Below are positions 1-8,295 of a stretch of 64,000 nt of DNA, piece after piece. The notes beneath the pieces are model-generated. The model made no database searches. It was not told the DNA's origin and was given only the letters and a program-made list of their open reading frames with translations. Source of the DNA: Nocardia jejuensis NBRC 103114 (lineage in GTDB: Bacteria > Actinomycetota > Actinomycetes > Mycobacteriales > Mycobacteriaceae); assembly GCF_001613145.1 (NCBI RefSeq), contig NZ_BDBU01000016.1:186001-250000 (forward strand). Direction: 5' to 3'. The stretch's first letter is position 1. The number at the start of each line of letters is the position of its first letter. Made by a program: the position numbers and the translations under genes.

Positions 1-347
1 CAGTCGTGCGCGTGCACCACATCGGGCGTCCAGCCCTCGCCGATGCCCGGCTTGTTCAGCCCGATCCCGGCTCGCACCATGGCGTGTCCCATGGCCAGGG
101 TCCAGGCCAGCATGTCGTCGCCGAAGTCGAAGCACGGCGGATCCTCCGCGACCGCCACGACCAGCACGCCGTCCTCGATGAAGGAGTGCGTCGGGTGGGT
201 GGTGGCATCGGTGCCCATCGGGCGGCGGGCCAGCACGACGACCTCGTGCCCGGCCGCGGCCAGCTCGCAGGCCAGGTGATGGACGTGGCGACCGAGCCCA
301 CCCACGACTACGGGTGGGTACTCCCACGACACCATCAAAATTTTCAT
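1..347 (-). CDS. GT4-family glycosyltransferase, N-terminal part (cut by window edge)
   Basis: The reading frame begins at ATG 347 and runs off the left edge after 115 codons without a stop. The N-terminus MKILMVSWEYPPVVVGGLGR is the donor-side signature of GT4 glycogen-synthase-like enzymes (K-I-x-x-x-S-x-E-Y-P-P, then GGLGRHV), followed by a Rossmann-type beta-alpha-beta. It lies 8 nt after the stop of the GH57-like gene in the same direction, so the two are probably co-transcribed. By order it matches Rv3032, the alpha-1,4-glucosyltransferase of methylglucose lipopolysaccharide and glycogen synthesis. The family is clear; the exact acceptor is inferred from synteny. Confidence 0.85.
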   Translation of the reverse strand, partial: MKILMVSWEYPPVVVGGLGRHVHHLACELAAAGHEVVVLARRPMGTDATTHPTHSFIEDGVLVVAVAEDPPCFDFGDDMLAWTLAMGHAMVRAGIGLNKPGIGEGWTPDVVHAHD

Positions 348-355
348 CTGGGTCC

Positions 356-1897
356 TTATGAGGCGGCGTCGAGTCGGCGCGCATCGAGTGCCGGGAACAA
401 TCCGTCGGCCGCGTACCATCCTGCCGCCAACTGGGTTGCTTTGGCGAGTTGCCCGGCAGCTACCGCGGCGGCGATCTCCCGCACCGCGTGGGCATGTTGA
501 TGGGCTCGGTCCCGAGCGTATCCGGCCGCGGAGTCCTTGGACACCATGAAGGCCCAATCGCTCGAGACGGCGAGGATGGCCTCGCGCAGCAATTGATCGG
601 CCACCGGATCGCGCAGCCCGTCCTGGTGCGTGCGCATCTTGTCGAGCGTGTCCAGCGCGAGCCGGACCACTTCGGAATTCAGCGCGACCAGATCCGAGAC
701 CTGATCCCCGGCCCACACCCGCCAGTCCTTGCCCGAACCCCACGAGGAATCGGCCAGTTCGACGGGTTCACCCACGTAACCGGCGGCCCGGGCATCGGCG
801 AGCGTGCCCACTGTGACACCCGCCTCGGGCAGTGCGCGCAGGACTTGTTCGAGCCACTGCGGGCCCTCGTGCCACCAGTGCCCGAACAGTTCGGTGTCGA
901 ACGCGGCCACCACCAGGGCGGGCCGGCCGATTCGCTCGGACTCGGAAATCAGGCGTTCCCGCACGGTTGCCACGAAGTCTCCGACATCGCGTCGCACGGC
1001 CTCGGCGGCCAGCGCCGGGTCGTACGGGGCCTTGTCCGGACCGGCCACGGTCTTGCCGGTGACCCGCGACGGTTTGAGACCGGTGGCGTGATCGTAGTGA
1101 TGGAAATCACGGTAGGCGGACTGCCCCGGATATCCGGATTTCGGCGACCAGACGCGATAGCTGACCTGTAGATCGCGGCCGAAGGCGACCACATCCGAAT
1201 CCCACACCGGCCGGCCCACGGTGGTGTCGCCGCGCAGGGCGGGACCATCGACCATGAAGTGCGTCACACCCGCCGCGGCGTATCCCTTTTCCATTCCGGG
1301 GGTGAATCCGCATTCCGGTGCCCAGATGCCCGCGGGCGTATGACCCCAGCGCTGGCGGGCGTCGGCCAGGCCCTCTCGCAGTTCGAATTCGCGCAGTCGA
1401 GGATCCAGCAGCGGCTGGAACGGATGCGAGAGCGGCCCGCCCAGCAGTTCGATCGCCTGCGCGTCGATGAGCTCGCGCCACACCGGCGACGCACCGTGCC
1501 GCCACCGCTGTTCGAAATCGGCGATCGCCTCCGACGCGAGCCGATGCTCATGGCTGCCCAGCGCGGTATTGCCCGACATGGACGCCTCGTCCGCACGCAG
1601 CCGCCAATTGCCCAGCCAGTGGTGCATGCCCGAGAGCGAATGCGGATCGTCCAGCTGTGCCGCGAGCACCGGCGTGATGCCCAGGCTCAGCAGATTCGAA
1701 CGTCCTTCGGCGGCAAGGGTTCTGAGCACCTTGGCCAGCGGAAGATACGACGACGCCCAGGACTGGTACAGCCATTCCTCGCCGACCGGCCAGCGCCCGT
1801 GATGCGCCAGCCACGGCAGGTGCGAGTGCAGGACCAGGGTGAACTGGCCCGGCACGGTGGAGCGCTGATCCGCTCCGCCGCTGGAGTTTTCGCTCAC
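356..1897 (-). CDS. GH57 / DUF1957-type 1,4-alpha-glucan branching-enzyme-like protein
   Basis: 513 residues. The N-terminus FTLVLHSHLPWLAHHGRWPVG is the first conserved GH57 block (HxHxP type), followed by WAPECGF, which carries the usual nucleophile Glu, and AAFDTELFGHWWHEG, which carries the acid Asp. The GTG start at 1897 is chosen because it overlaps the methyltransferase stop as GTGA and falls just before the conserved domain; the open frame continues upstream only as antisense of that gene. It matches Rv3031, proposed to act on the alpha-glucan of methylglucose lipopolysaccharide. Cytoplasmic: no signal peptide. Branching activity is inferred from family. Confidence 0.88.
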   Translation of the reverse strand: MSENSSGGADQRSTVPGQFTLVLHSHLPWLAHHGRWPVGEEWLYQSWASSYLPLAKVLRTLAAEGRSNLLSLGITPVLAAQLDDPHSLSGMHHWLGNWRLRADEASMSGNTALGSHEHRLASEAIADFEQRWRHGASPVWRELIDAQAIELLGGPLSHPFQPLLDPRLREFELREGLADARQRWGHTPAGIWAPECGFTPGMEKGYAAAGVTHFMVDGPALRGDTTVGRPVWDSDVVAFGRDLQVSYRVWSPKSGYPGQSAYRDFHHYDHATGLKPSRVTGKTVAGPDKAPYDPALAAEAVRRDVGDFVATVRERLISESERIGRPALVVAAFDTELFGHWWHEGPQWLEQVLRALPEAGVTVGTLADARAAGYVGEPVELADSSWGSGKDWRVWAGDQVSDLVALNSEVVRLALDTLDKMRTHQDGLRDPVADQLLREAILAVSSDWAFMVSKDSAAGYARDRAHQHAHAVREIAAAVAAGQLAKATQLAAGWYAADGLFPALDARRLDAAS

Positions 1898-2679
1898 GAC
1901 GGCTTCACCGCGATGGCCACCAGATCGAGGCTCTCGTCGATCTCGCGCTCGGAATCGGCCAGCAGCGCGAAGTCCTCGGTGCGCACGGCGGCCACGTCGG
2001 CGGCCAGATCCTCGGGCCACGGCACGCCGGCGATGGCGCGCTCGATCTGTGCGTCGATGATCGATCCGCCCCACTTGCGGTCCAGCGCAACGATTTCCGG
2101 ACCGTGGAACACGCCCGCCATCAGCTCGACGTCGAATCCGGCGTCCACCAGCAGCTCGGTCATCTCCGCGGCATCGAGCTCGCGGGTGTGGAACGGGTTG
2201 AGCGGGGTGTCGCGACCGGGGGAGAAGGTGATCCGGTTCGGCGTGCTGATCAGCAGCGTGCCGCCGGGGCGCAGCACCCGCAGGCATTCGCGGATGAACT
2301 GCGGCTGATCCCACAGGTGTTCGATGACCTGGAAGTTCACCACGACATCGACGGACGCGTCCTCCAGCGGCAGCTCGGCGAGGTTGCCGTGCAGCATCTG
2401 CACCCGCGGGTACTTCGCGCGCACGTGCGCGACGGCGCTCTCGTCGTAGTCCAGTCCGATCACGCGCTGGGCGACGCCCGCGATCATGTTGGCGCCGTAG
2501 CCTTCTCCGGATCCCGCCTCCAGCACGACCTTGCCCGCGCAGCGCGCGAGCAGCTCGGTGTAGGCGATCTCGTGGCGCCGGAACCAGTAGTTCTCCTCGG
2601 CGATGCCGGGCACCGTCCGCTCACCGGTCAACGGCAGGGGATCGGTGTCGTTTTCGGTGTGTGTCACGGCCTCGCTCAT
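1894..2679 (-). CDS. Class I SAM-dependent methyltransferase (Rv3030-like)
   Basis: 261 residues. Motif I is VVLEAGSGEGYGANMIA, the acidic strand-2 end is VIGLDYDES, and VVNFQVIEHLWDQ plus LRVLRPGGTLLISTPN are the usual later motifs of the Methyltransf_11/25 fold. ATG 2679 is preferred over an in-frame upstream start because a TAACGT -10 element on this strand ends 8 nt before it, giving a leaderless transcript. First gene of a three-gene leftward unit with GH57 and GT4 genes. By position it is the Rv3030-type enzyme linked to methylglucose lipopolysaccharide; the sugar position methylated cannot be read from the sequence. Confidence 0.85.
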   Translation of the reverse strand: MSEAVTHTENDTDPLPLTGERTVPGIAEENYWFRRHEIAYTELLARCAGKVVLEAGSGEGYGANMIAGVAQRVIGLDYDESAVAHVRAKYPRVQMLHGNLAELPLEDASVDVVVNFQVIEHLWDQPQFIRECLRVLRPGGTLLISTPNRITFSPGRDTPLNPFHTRELDAAEMTELLVDAGFDVELMAGVFHGPEIVALDRKWGGSIIDAQIERAIAGVPWPEDLAADVAAVRTEDFALLADSEREIDESLDLVAIAVKPS

Positions 2680-2686
2680 GCCCCCG

Positions 2687-2692
2687 ACGTTA
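2687..2692 (-). promoter_or_regulatory. -10 element of the methyltransferase operon
   Basis: TAACGT read on the minus strand; its last base lies 8 nt from the A of ATG 2679, so the transcript would be leaderless or nearly so. No convincing -35 hexamer is visible. Confidence 0.5.
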
Positions 2693-2747
2693 GCGGTTAC
2701 CCATATCACAGCAGCAGCCGGATCTGGCGATGGAGAACATCACAGCC

Positions 2748-2778
2748 TAAGTTACCCATGAGTAACTTAACGTAGGGT
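2748..2778 (+). promoter_or_regulatory. etfBA promoter with dyad operator
   Basis: TAAGTTAC-ccatga-GTAACTTA (2748-2769) is a perfect 8-bp-arm inverted repeat. It covers the expected -35 region of a TAGGGT -10 element at 2773-2778. The half-site GTTACCCAT at 2751 is repeated at 2696, and TTACCC occurs inverted at 2775-2780. A repressor of TetR type bound here would block etfBA; which regulator is unknown. Confidence 0.6.
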
Positions 2779-2872
2779 AATCTCCTGCCGGAGCTACTTT
2801 GCGGACGCGCGGCTCAGCTGGATCGCGTGCCCGCCACCCCGTGCCACCAGAACAGGAGGTCGACGAAGACCC

Positions 2873-3658
2873 ATGCCGAACATCGTCGTACTGATCAAGC
2901 AGGTTCCCGATACCTGGTCCGAGCGCAAGCTGTCCAGCGGTGACTACACCCTGGATCGCGAGGCCGCCGACGCCATCCTCGATGAGATCAACGAGCGCGC
3001 GGTCGAAGAGGCGCTGTTGATCAAGGAGGCGCAGGGCGGCGAGGTCACCGTCCTGGCCGCTGGTCCGGCGCGTGCCACCGAAGCCATTCGCAAGGCGCTG
3101 TCGATGGGTGCCGACAAGGCCATCCACATCAACGATGACGCCATCCATGGCTCCGACGCCGTGCAGACGTCCTACATCCTGGCCGCCGCTCTCGGCCAGA
3201 TCGAGGGCATCGAGCTGGTCATCGCCGGCAACGAGGCGACCGACGGTCGCGCCGGAGCCGTTCCCGCGATCATCGCCGAGTACCTCGGCCTGCCGCAGCT
3301 GACTCACCTGCGCAAGCTGACTGTCGACGGCGACCGCATCACCGGCGAGCGCGAGACCGACGAGGGCGTGTTCAAGCTCGAGGCCTCCCTCCCGGCCATC
3401 GTCTCGGTGACCGAGAAGATCAACGAGCCGCGCTTCCCGTCCTTCAAGGGCATCATGGCCGCGAAGAAGAAGGAAGTTCAGACCTTCACGCTGGCCGACC
3501 TGGGCGTCGACCCCGAGACCGTTGGCGTCGCCAACGCGGGCACCCAGGTGACCGGTGTGACCCCGAAGCCGGCGCGCACGGCGGGCGAGAAGATCGTCGA
3601 CGAGGGTGAGGGCGGCCAGCAGATCGCCACCTACCTGGTCGGTCAGAAGATCATCTAA
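2873..3658 (+). CDS. etfB: Electron transfer flavoprotein beta subunit
   Basis: 261 residues, normal for EtfB. It starts MPNIVVLIKQVPDTW, and contains the family block LVIAGNEATDGRAGAVPAI and the beta-subunit signature LPAIVSVTEKINEPRFPSFKGIMAAKKK. An AGGAGG ribosome site lies 14-19 nt before ATG 2873. With EtfA it forms the FAD/AMP heterodimer that takes electrons from acyl-CoA dehydrogenases and passes them to ETF:quinone oxidoreductase. EtfA follows after 37 nt, so the pair is an operon. The upstream dyad suggests control by a fatty-acid-type repressor. Confidence 0.96.
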   Translation: MPNIVVLIKQVPDTWSERKLSSGDYTLDREAADAILDEINERAVEEALLIKEAQGGEVTVLAAGPARATEAIRKALSMGADKAIHINDDAIHGSDAVQTSYILAAALGQIEGIELVIAGNEATDGRAGAVPAIIAEYLGLPQLTHLRKLTVDGDRITGERETDEGVFKLEASLPAIVSVTEKINEPRFPSFKGIMAAKKKEVQTFTLADLGVDPETVGVANAGTQVTGVTPKPARTAGEKIVDEGEGGQQIATYLVGQKII

Positions 3659-3695
3659 AGCCCCCCGAGCCGCAACGAACTTCAGGAGAAAGACA

Positions 3696-4655
3696 ATGGT
3701 AGAAGTACTCGTGCTCGTGGAGCACGCCGATGGTGCGCCCAAGAAGGTCACCAGCGAACTGATCACCGCCGCCCGTAGCCTGGGCACCCCGGCCGCCGTC
3801 GTGGTGGCCGCCCCCGGCACCGCCGACAAGCTGGCCGACGCGCTGGCCGCCGCCGGCGCCGAGAAGATCTACGTCGCGGAGTCCGATGACGCCGAAGGCT
3901 TCCTCGTGACCCCGAAGGTCGACGTTCTGGCCGGGCTCTCCGAGTCCGCCGCTCCGGCCGCGATCCTGGTCGCCGCCACCGCCGACGGCAAGGAGGTGTC
4001 GGGCCGCCTTGCCGCGCGCATCGGCTCCGGTCTGCTGATCGACGTCATCTCGGTCAACGCCGACGGCTCGGCCCAGCACTCCATCTTCGGTGGCGCGTTC
4101 ACCGTCGAGGCGAAGGCCACCGGCGATGTGCCGGTGATCTCGATTCGTCCCGGCGCCATCGAGTCCGCCCCGCAGGCCGGCGCCGGCGAGAAGGTCGCCG
4201 TCGAGGTGCCCGCGCAGGAAGAGGGCGTCACCAAGGTCGTCTCGCGTGAGCCCGTCGCCGGTGGCGACCGTCCCGAGCTGACCGAGGCCGCGATCGTGGT
4301 CTCCGGTGGCCGTGGCGTCGGTTCGGCCGACAACTTCGGCAAGGTCGTCGAGCCGCTGGCCGACGCCTTCGGTGCCGCCGTCGGCGCGTCCCGTGCCGCC
4401 GTCGACTCCGGCTACTACCCGGGTCAGTTCCAGGTCGGTCAGACCGGTAAGACGGTTTCCCCGCAGCTGTACATCGCCCTGGGCATCTCCGGCGCGATCC
4501 AGCACCGCGCGGGCATGCAGACCTCGAAGACCATCGTCGCTGTCAACAAGGACGAGGAAGCCCCCATCTTCGAGATCAGCGACTACGGAATCGTCGGCGA
4601 CCTGTTCAACGTCGCCCCGCAGCTGACCGAAGCGGTCAAGGCCCACAAGGGCTAG
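3696..4655 (+). CDS. etfA: Electron transfer flavoprotein alpha subunit
   Basis: 319 residues, usual size. ATG 3696 follows CAGGAG and begins [13 protein letters not shown], the standard EtfA start. The C-terminal FAD domain shows [55 protein letters not shown] and the terminal [22 protein letters not shown], all diagnostic of the FAD-binding half of ETF. It partners EtfB directly upstream. A strong bidirectional hairpin follows, so the operon appears to end here. Confidence 0.96.
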   Translation: MVEVLVLVEHADGAPKKVTSELITAARSLGTPAAVVVAAPGTADKLADALAAAGAEKIYVAESDDAEGFLVTPKVDVLAGLSESAAPAAILVAATADGKEVSGRLAARIGSGLLIDVISVNADGSAQHSIFGGAFTVEAKATGDVPVISIRPGAIESAPQAGAGEKVAVEVPAQEEGVTKVVSREPVAGGDRPELTEAAIVVSGGRGVGSADNFGKVVEPLADAFGAAVGASRAAVDSGYYPGQFQVGQTGKTVSPQLYIALGISGAIQHRAGMQTSKTIVAVNKDEEAPIFEISDYGIVGDLFNVAPQLTEAVKAHKG

Positions 4656-4783
4656 CTGACCGCCTCTCCGAACCTTCTGCGGGCCGGTCGTGTGTGACTT
4701 GCGTTGTGCACCCGGCTCACTGGAGGTAGGGGTCGGGTCAGCTCGTACCCGGTGAGTTACCCCCGACTCGCCAAATCAGTTGT

Positions 4784-4824
4784 CACGGAAGTGGCCCCGG
4801 CTTTGCGCCGGGGCCACTTCCGTG
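4784..4824. terminator. Bidirectional hairpin terminator
   Basis: Two perfect 17-bp arms (4784-4800 and 4808-4824) with a 7-nt loop lie between the convergent ends of etfA and the leftward gene at 4840-5844. No T-run follows, as is common in high-GC actinomycetes. Confidence 0.75.
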
Positions 4825-4839
4825 TGCACTGGGCTTTCG

Positions 4840-5844
4840 CTAGCTGCCGACGCCGAAGCTGGTGATCCAGAAGTCGTCGAAGGGGCTCGGGTCGCGCCAG
4901 GACTCGTGACGCAGTTCCTCGGGGGAGTCGAAGCCCAGTGCCTGCAGGAAATGCACGGCGCGGTCGGCGACTTCGATGATGGCGTCCTCGCCGATCGGGA
5001 GCTCCAGATAGCGGAAACCGTCGACGGGGTCCTTGGCGAAGCCGGTGGCGTCGAGTTCGTCCCGCAGCGCGGCGGCGTCGTTGACCAGCAGGGTGACCAG
5101 ATCTATGGAGAGCAGTATCTGGACCTCGCGGGCGTGGGCGTCGTCCTCCTCGGCCCGCTCGGCCCCGTCCTCCTGATCGGCGGTGAAGGAGATGACCACC
5201 TCGTCGACCTGATCGTCGTCGTCGGGTTCGGCGGTGCCCAGTGCGCGCATGCCGAGGTGGATGTCGCGCAGAGTCAGCACGATCGCCGCGGTGAGCGAAT
5301 CCCACTCGGTCAGCGGCTTCTCACCGCAGGAGAATCCGGTCATGCCCGGCCCCTGGTTGGTCGCCGCCCAGGTGAAGGGGAGTTCCTCGAGGTCGTCCTC
5401 GAGATCCCAGGTGCGGTAGTCCCATTCGTCGAACACCTCGATGGACGCCGCGCGCACACCGATCCGCCCGTCGTGGTGCATCGAGAGTTCACGGAATGTG
5501 TACTTCTCGCGCCAGCGCACGAACACGTCGCAGTTGCCGCCGTACATGGACGGCTCGCCCCAGATCGCGACGGCCGTATCCAGATAGCGCTGGAAATGTT
5601 CGGGTTCGTCGTGCGCGACGGCCGCCCCGATCGCTTCCATCTCCGGTTCGCCGGGATCGACGGCCAGCGAATTCGCCGCTGCCCATCCGTATTCGGCTCC
5701 CGGTATGTCTAGTTCGGTCTTGTCGGACTTCTCGGTCATGGTCCATCCCGCGGCCGTGCAGGCCGCGAGTACGTCGGCTCGGCGCCAACGGCCGAAATCC
5801 GCACTCAGTCCGGTCAATACGGCGCGGAACTGTTCCGCTGTCAT
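4840..5844 (-). CDS. Hypothetical acidic cytoplasmic protein
   Basis: 334 residues from ATG 5844, which has a GCGAGAG-like ribosome site; an in-frame ATG at 5865 has none. No signal peptide or membrane segment. The protein is rich in Asp and Glu, with an acidic stretch around residues 225-255 (AEPDDDDQVDEVV and later AERAEEDDA), and has Trp-rich blocks such as VRWREKYTFREL and EVFDEWDYRTWDLEDDLEELPF. The repeated pattern of two similarly sized halves suggests two alpha/beta domains. I do not recognise a named family with confidence. It stands alone, convergent with etfA and divergent from the gene at 6061. Confidence 0.75.
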   Translation of the reverse strand: MTAEQFRAVLTGLSADFGRWRRADVLAACTAAGWTMTEKSDKTELDIPGAEYGWAAANSLAVDPGEPEMEAIGAAVAHDEPEHFQRYLDTAVAIWGEPSMYGGNCDVFVRWREKYTFRELSMHHDGRIGVRAASIEVFDEWDYRTWDLEDDLEELPFTWAATNQGPGMTGFSCGEKPLTEWDSLTAAIVLTLRDIHLGMRALGTAEPDDDDQVDEVVISFTADQEDGAERAEEDDAHAREVQILLSIDLVTLLVNDAAALRDELDATGFAKDPVDGFRYLELPIGEDAIIEVADRAVHFLQALGFDSPEELRHESWRDPSPFDDFWITSFGVGS

Positions 5845-6060
5845 CTCTCGCACGGGCGGGACCATACAGTGCGCCGATGTCGGATCCACCGGACAGTTAT
5901 GTACCGTGCCCCACCTGTGATTAGCTTCGCGGCAACTGTTTTGGCAAGTTGGGGGTAACTCGCCGGAAACGGGCCGGTTCGGCTCGGTCCTCCGGTGAGC
6001 CGGATGCACCACGCGCGTCGTGTCGACCGGTCCGCTGAGTGGTCGGAGAGACTGTCGCGC

Positions 6061-6462
6061 ATGTCTGATATATCCGGGCTGACCGAAGTGGTCGCGGCGT
6101 TTCACTGGGATCTGGCCGAATGGCTGGGTTCGGACGCCCCGCCGAAGGTGTTCGACCGGTTGTCGGTCGCGCTGGACGAAGGGTTCACCTCGGTGGTGAC
6201 CACCGGGCAGGCGGTGGATCGCGAGACATTGCTGGCGGGCCTGTGGTCGGCGCGAAACGTGCAGCCCGGGTTGGAGATCGGGGTCTCCGACGTCAGCGAG
6301 ATCGCGCGCAGCGGAAACCTGATCGTGGTGCGTTTCGCGGCGGAGAACCAGCTCGGCGAGACCCGCACCACCCGCTGGGTGACGGCGGTCTTGGTCACCG
6401 ACGGCCGCACCTACCTGTGGCGGACCGTGCACGAGACGGCCGCGCCGGCCGAATCGAGCTGA
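6061..6462 (+). CDS. Small NTF2-like / DUF4440-type protein
   Basis: 133 residues from ATG 6061. The layout, an N-terminal helix, then RETLLAGLWSARNVQPGLEIGV, alternating strands (NLIVVRFAAENQ) and the end TTRWVTAVLVTDGRTYLWRTVHET, fits the cone-shaped NTF2-like fold of DUF4440/SnoaL-like proteins, which bind small hydrophobic ligands or act as minor enzymes. No catalytic residues can be assigned. Its last codons run into the first unit of the 23-bp repeat array downstream. Confidence 0.7.
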   Translation: MSDISGLTEVVAAFHWDLAEWLGSDAPPKVFDRLSVALDEGFTSVVTTGQAVDRETLLAGLWSARNVQPGLEIGVSDVSEIARSGNLIVVRFAAENQLGETRTTRWVTAVLVTDGRTYLWRTVHETAAPAESS

Positions 6463-6759
6463 GACACGGGCGGTTTGCCCTGATGACACGGTCGGTTCGC
6501 CCGTGGCTGAGACGGGCGGTACGTCCTCGATGACACGATAGGTCAGCCCGTGATGACAACGGCGCTACGTCCTTGATGCCACAGCCGCTCAGCCGCAGAT
6601 GACACAGCCGCTCAGCCGCAGATGACACAGCCGCTCAGCCGCAGATGACACAGCCGCTCAGCCGCTGGATGACACGGCGGCTCCGCCTGCGGTGGAACCG
6701 GCGCGTCGCCCTCGGTGACACACCCGCGTCGGTCTCGGTGGCACAGACGCGATTCGCGA
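6456..6759. repeat. Degenerate 23-bp tandem repeat array, about 13 units
   Basis: Starting at the end of the preceding gene, the sequence repeats with a 23-bp period. From 6506 to 6759 eleven consecutive units have exactly that length; the first unit is 26 bp and the second 24 bp. Units at 6575, 6598, 6621 and 6644 are nearly identical (GATGACACAGCCGCTCAGCC plus 3 nt); the others keep the frame G-A/G-T-G-a-C-A-C followed by a GC-rich half that often forms a short hairpin (GGGC-GGTTT-GCCC; GGCGG-CTC-CGCCT). The period is not a multiple of three and no open frame follows it, so it is not coding. It fills the space up to the kinase gene at 6802. Confidence 0.85.
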
Positions 6760-6801
6760 AAGTGGTTGCCCGTCCGGTTTGCTGTCGGGCAGGCTGGAGC
6801 G

Positions 6802-7743
6802 GTGACCATCTCACTGCCGCAGGATGTCGCCGACACTATCCGGGAGATTTTCGGGGAGCGCGGGAAACGCTGGCTGCGTGATCTACCGACGGTGGTCGAG
6901 GAGCTCTGCGCGCAATGGGACGTGACCCTGATCGGGGACGGATTCAGCGGCGGCACGCACTCGTTCGTGGCTCCGGTGCGCCGCGACGACGACTCGACGG
7001 CCGTGCTGAAGGTGCCCGTCATCGACCCCGAGAACATCGGTGAGGCCGCGGGGTTGTTCTGCTACGCGGGTGAGGGCGCGGTCCGGATGTACGAATTCGA
7101 TTCCGGCAGTAACTCGATGCTGCTCGAATGGGCGAAGCCGGGCACGGAACTGGTGTACCAGCCGGGCTTTCCGAGCCTCGAGGGTGAGGCCAGGAATATC
7201 GACAAGGTGGAGTTCGCGTGCACGCTGTACAAGCGATTGCGCCGCGAGCCCGCCGGGATCCCGGCCGATTATCCGGCGCTGCCGCTGGCCGCCGACATGG
7301 TCTCGCAGTGGACCCGGATGTTCTCGGATATGAAACCGGAATTGGCGCAACTGATTCCGGCGCACCTGCGGGAGCTGGCCGCGGACTGGTGCGCTCGTTT
7401 GCGCGTGCCCGATGGCCCGCTGCTGGTGGTGAACCGCGACACCCATCTCGGCAATATCATTGCTGCGGAACGAGAACCGTGGCTGCTCATCGACCCCAAG
7501 GCCTATCTGGGCGAGGCCGCCTTCGACGCGGGCTTCCTGATCATGATCCAGGTGCAGAGCTGGCCGACGCCCGAGCAGGCCCGCACCGTCGTCGAGCGCA
7601 CCGCGACCGGTATGGAGGTCGACCCCGAACGCGCGCGCGGCTGGGCGTTCATGCGCGCCATGGAGGAGATCGTGTGGGCGCACGAGGACCAGGAGCCGGA
7701 GGATCTGGCCCTGCACCTGGCGGTGGCGACCGCTCTGGCCTGA
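6802..7743 (+). CDS. APH(6)/hydroxyurea-type antibiotic kinase family protein
   Basis: 313 residues from GTG 6802. The fold is that of aminoglycoside O-phosphotransferases: a lysine in the N-lobe (TAVLKVPVID), the catalytic-loop variant VVNRDTHLGNII, in which Asp and Asn are kept but the leading His is Asn, and the metal-binding segment WLLIDPKAYLGEAAFDAGFL. The IDPK-x-x-x-G-E-x-x-F-D block is the hallmark of the APH(6)/hydroxyurea phosphotransferase group that includes streptomycin 6-kinase. Whether this copy confers resistance is unknown; many chromosomal members have no proven drug substrate. Confidence 0.82.
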   Translation: MTISLPQDVADTIREIFGERGKRWLRDLPTVVEELCAQWDVTLIGDGFSGGTHSFVAPVRRDDDSTAVLKVPVIDPENIGEAAGLFCYAGEGAVRMYEFDSGSNSMLLEWAKPGTELVYQPGFPSLEGEARNIDKVEFACTLYKRLRREPAGIPADYPALPLAADMVSQWTRMFSDMKPELAQLIPAHLRELAADWCARLRVPDGPLLVVNRDTHLGNIIAAEREPWLLIDPKAYLGEAAFDAGFLIMIQVQSWPTPEQARTVVERTATGMEVDPERARGWAFMRAMEEIVWAHEDQEPEDLALHLAVATALA

Positions 7744-7764
7744 GCCGTCACGGCCTCGAGCCCG

Positions 7765-8220
7765 TCACTGCCGGGGTTCGTCCCGGGGCCCGAGTTCCTT
7801 GCGCTCCTGCAGGTTTCGCTGATTGTCGCGTCCCACCAGGATTCCGATGGTGGTCGGAATGAACAGCGCCAGGCCCCACGGCACCGCCACCCAGAACGGC
7901 CAGAAGTATCCGGCTCCGGTCGCCACCCAGATCAGCACGCACAGTGCGTTCACGAAAACCCAGGGCGTCCAGATGATCTTGACCCAGGTCGGCACCGCCA
8001 GGCCGGCCTGGTCGCCGCTCGCGGGCAGGCGTGAGTTCTTCACGGCGGGCAGATCGCTCAGCAGCGGGGTCAATTCGCCGTAGGTCCTGGCGGCGTAGAC
8101 CTGCTGCAGCCGATCGTCGAATTCGTGCAGGTTCAAGCGGCCCTCGTCCATGGCCTGGCGTAGTCGGCCGACGATCACCTCGCGGTCGGCGTCGGACGCC
8201 CGCATGTTCTCCTGACTCAT
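7765..8220 (-). CDS. DUF1707 membrane protein
   Basis: 151 residues from ATG 8220. The N-terminal block MRASDADREVIVGRLRQAMDEGRLNLHEFDDRLQQVYAARTYGEL is a textbook DUF1707 (SHOCT-like) domain, a short helical module found almost only in actinomycetes. It is followed by two membrane segments around residues 80-125 (IWTPWVFVNALCVLIWVATG and FWPFWVAVPWGLALFIPTT) and a charged tail. Role unknown. Convergent with the kinase gene, 21 nt apart. Confidence 0.88.
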   Translation of the reverse strand: MSQENMRASDADREVIVGRLRQAMDEGRLNLHEFDDRLQQVYAARTYGELTPLLSDLPAVKNSRLPASGDQAGLAVPTWVKIIWTPWVFVNALCVLIWVATGAGYFWPFWVAVPWGLALFIPTTIGILVGRDNQRNLQERKELGPRDEPRQ

Positions 8221-8295
8221 GCTGGTCAGCCTAGGTCGGAGAACCGCGGCGTGCCGCCTCAATTGCGTACTGCCGGTGCGAATCCGCCAGTTCCC

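Noticed and set aside
5877..5924. A 15-codon ORF ending PCPTCD in the divergent region
   Set aside because: No ribosome site and too short to support; the CxxC may be chance.
6456..6759. Array considered as CRISPR
   Set aside because: Units are contiguous with no spacers and there are no cas genes in the window.
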